This document shows, in pieces, positions 22,965 through 23,600 of a stretch of 23,600 nt of DNA. This stretch comes from Deltaproteobacteria bacterium (GTDB taxonomy: Bacteria; Desulfobacterota; DSM-4660; Desulfatiglandales; Desulfatiglandaceae): positions 1-23,600 of the forward strand of contig QMLZ01000021.1 in the NCBI GenBank assembly GCA_003646995.1, read 5' to 3'. How positions within the stretch are numbered: position 1 is the first letter of the stretch; each line of letters begins with the position of its first letter. A program made the translations under genes and the position numbers. A model generated the notes under the pieces. That model saw only the letters and a program-made list of their open reading frames with translations, made no database searches and was not told the origin of the DNA.

Positions 22965-23600
22965 ATGGGCGCTGCATCTAATAAAAGGCTACCGAACAGG
23001 CTAATCTCAGAAAAGAGCCCTTATCTCCTGCAACATGCCTACAATCCGGTGGATTGGTATCCATGGACTGAAGAGGCTTTTGAAAAGGCCAAAAAAGAGG
23101 ACAAGCCCGTCTTCCTCTCCATTGGTTATTCTACCTGCCACTGGTGTCATGTTATGGAGCGAGAGTCGTTCGAGGACCAGGAGGTGGCCGACTTGCTGAA
23201 CAACGCTTTTGTGTGCATAAAGGTGGACAGGGAGGAAAGGCCGGATCTGGATCAGGTATACATGGGCGTATGCCAGGTCTTGACAGGCAGCGGCGGCTGG
23301 CCGCTTACTATAATAATGACACCAGACAAACGACCTTTTTTTGCTGCAACTTACATTCCGAAGAATTCCAGGCTTGGGCAAATTGGAATGATTCAACTGA
23401 TTCCCAAGTTGAATCGACTATGGAAAACCAGGAGAAAAGAGCTGCTAGCCTCTGCCGCGAAAATAATGGAGGCCTTGGAGACGATGGAGAAGGTGCCGGA
23501 ACCAAGTGCTCTGTCGATGGATATCTTACACAAGGCTTATCACGCACTTAAGGAATCATACGATGACCAATATGGTGGATTCACCAGCAGCCCCAAATTC
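22965..23600 (+). CDS. DUF255 thioredoxin-fold protein (YyaL/SSP411 family), N-terminal part
   Basis: The first 212 codons of a gene that runs past the right edge. Family signatures are unmistakable: [20 protein letters not shown] (12-31), [20 protein letters not shown] (42-61) with the redox-like C58-H-W-C61-H62, [28 protein letters not shown] and [19 protein letters not shown]. Members are normally near 600-700 residues, with this N-terminal thioredoxin-like domain followed by an alpha/alpha six-hairpin (glycosidase/epimerase-like) domain, so about two thirds is missing here. The function of the family is not established; the CxxC suggests redox or disulfide chemistry. The ATG at 22965 follows an AGGAAAG about nine bases upstream. 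No longer uninterrupted frame was pre-computed for it; I read this one directly and found no stop up to the edge. It diverges from folE2 and shares its 200-base intergenic region. Confidence 0.92.
   Translation, partial: MGAASNKRLPNRLISEKSPYLLQHAYNPVDWYPWTEEAFEKAKKEDKPVFLSIGYSTCHWCHVMERESFEDQEVADLLNNAFVCIKVDREERPDLDQVYMGVCQVLTGSGGWPLTIIMTPDKRPFFAATYIPKNSRLGQIGMIQLIPKLNRLWKTRRKELLASAAKIMEALETMEKVPEPSALSMDILHKAYHALKESYDDQYGGFTSSPKF

Noticed and set aside
1..23600. tRNA or rRNA genes, CRISPR arrays, integrase or phage genes, toxin-antitoxin pairs
   Set aside because: I looked through the intergenic stretches on both strands and found no cloverleaf-like sequence, no repeat-spacer pattern and no such coding signatures. 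Apart from the transposase remnant, nothing mobile is evident.

Overview
The window is a bacterial chromosomal segment of moderate GC with tightly packed genes, several 4-base ATGA junctions and little foreign DNA. The gene content suggests a Desulfobacterota/deltaproteobacterial-type anaerobe: an AcuB-like CBS-ACT protein, a rubrerythrin-like diiron protein, a free-standing AICAR transformylase, FolE2, an HDOD protein, a PHP(EndoQ-type)-UvrD fusion and a GEMM-like RNA. That placement is inference from gene families, since no rRNA or other lineage marker is present. I see no tRNA, rRNA, CRISPR array or phage module.

Layout. 1-464: the start of a TetR-family regulator running off the left edge (minus strand), with a decayed fragment of an IS1595-type transposase upstream of it. 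465-2450 (minus): a DinG/XPD-type iron-sulfur helicase. Its probable promoter overlaps a perfect 8+8 palindrome in the divergent region facing the next block. 2647-13460 (plus): a CBS-ACT protein, a ferritin-like protein, recC, recB, recD and sfsA. From the ferritin-like gene to sfsA the gaps are at most 56 bases, with two ATGA overlaps, so this is probably one transcription unit. 13613-15373 (plus): a CLC-type anion transporter or channel with a CBS pair, ending tail to tail against an HPP membrane protein and an HDOD protein (minus, 17038-15375).

17270-20473 (plus): a protein of about 1067 residues joining an Endonuclease-Q-like PHP nuclease with its zinc-finger region to a complete UvrD-type helicase. 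It converges, with overlapping stop codons, on a purH-like AICAR formyltransferase (minus). Upstream of purH is a 225-base leader whose predicted RNA resembles a GEMM-I cyclic-dinucleotide riboswitch and ends in a hairpin that could mask the ribosome-binding site. Further upstream is folE2 (minus). Divergent from folE2, a thioredoxin-fold DUF255 (YyaL/SSP411-type) protein runs off the right edge.

The main theme is DNA processing: DinG, RecBCD, SfsA (a nuclease-like fold) and the PHP-UvrD fusion lie within about 20 kb. The folE2-purH arm links folate-type pterin synthesis to a folate-using purine enzyme. The two observations I would follow up first are the nuclease-helicase fusion and the GEMM-like leader of purH.
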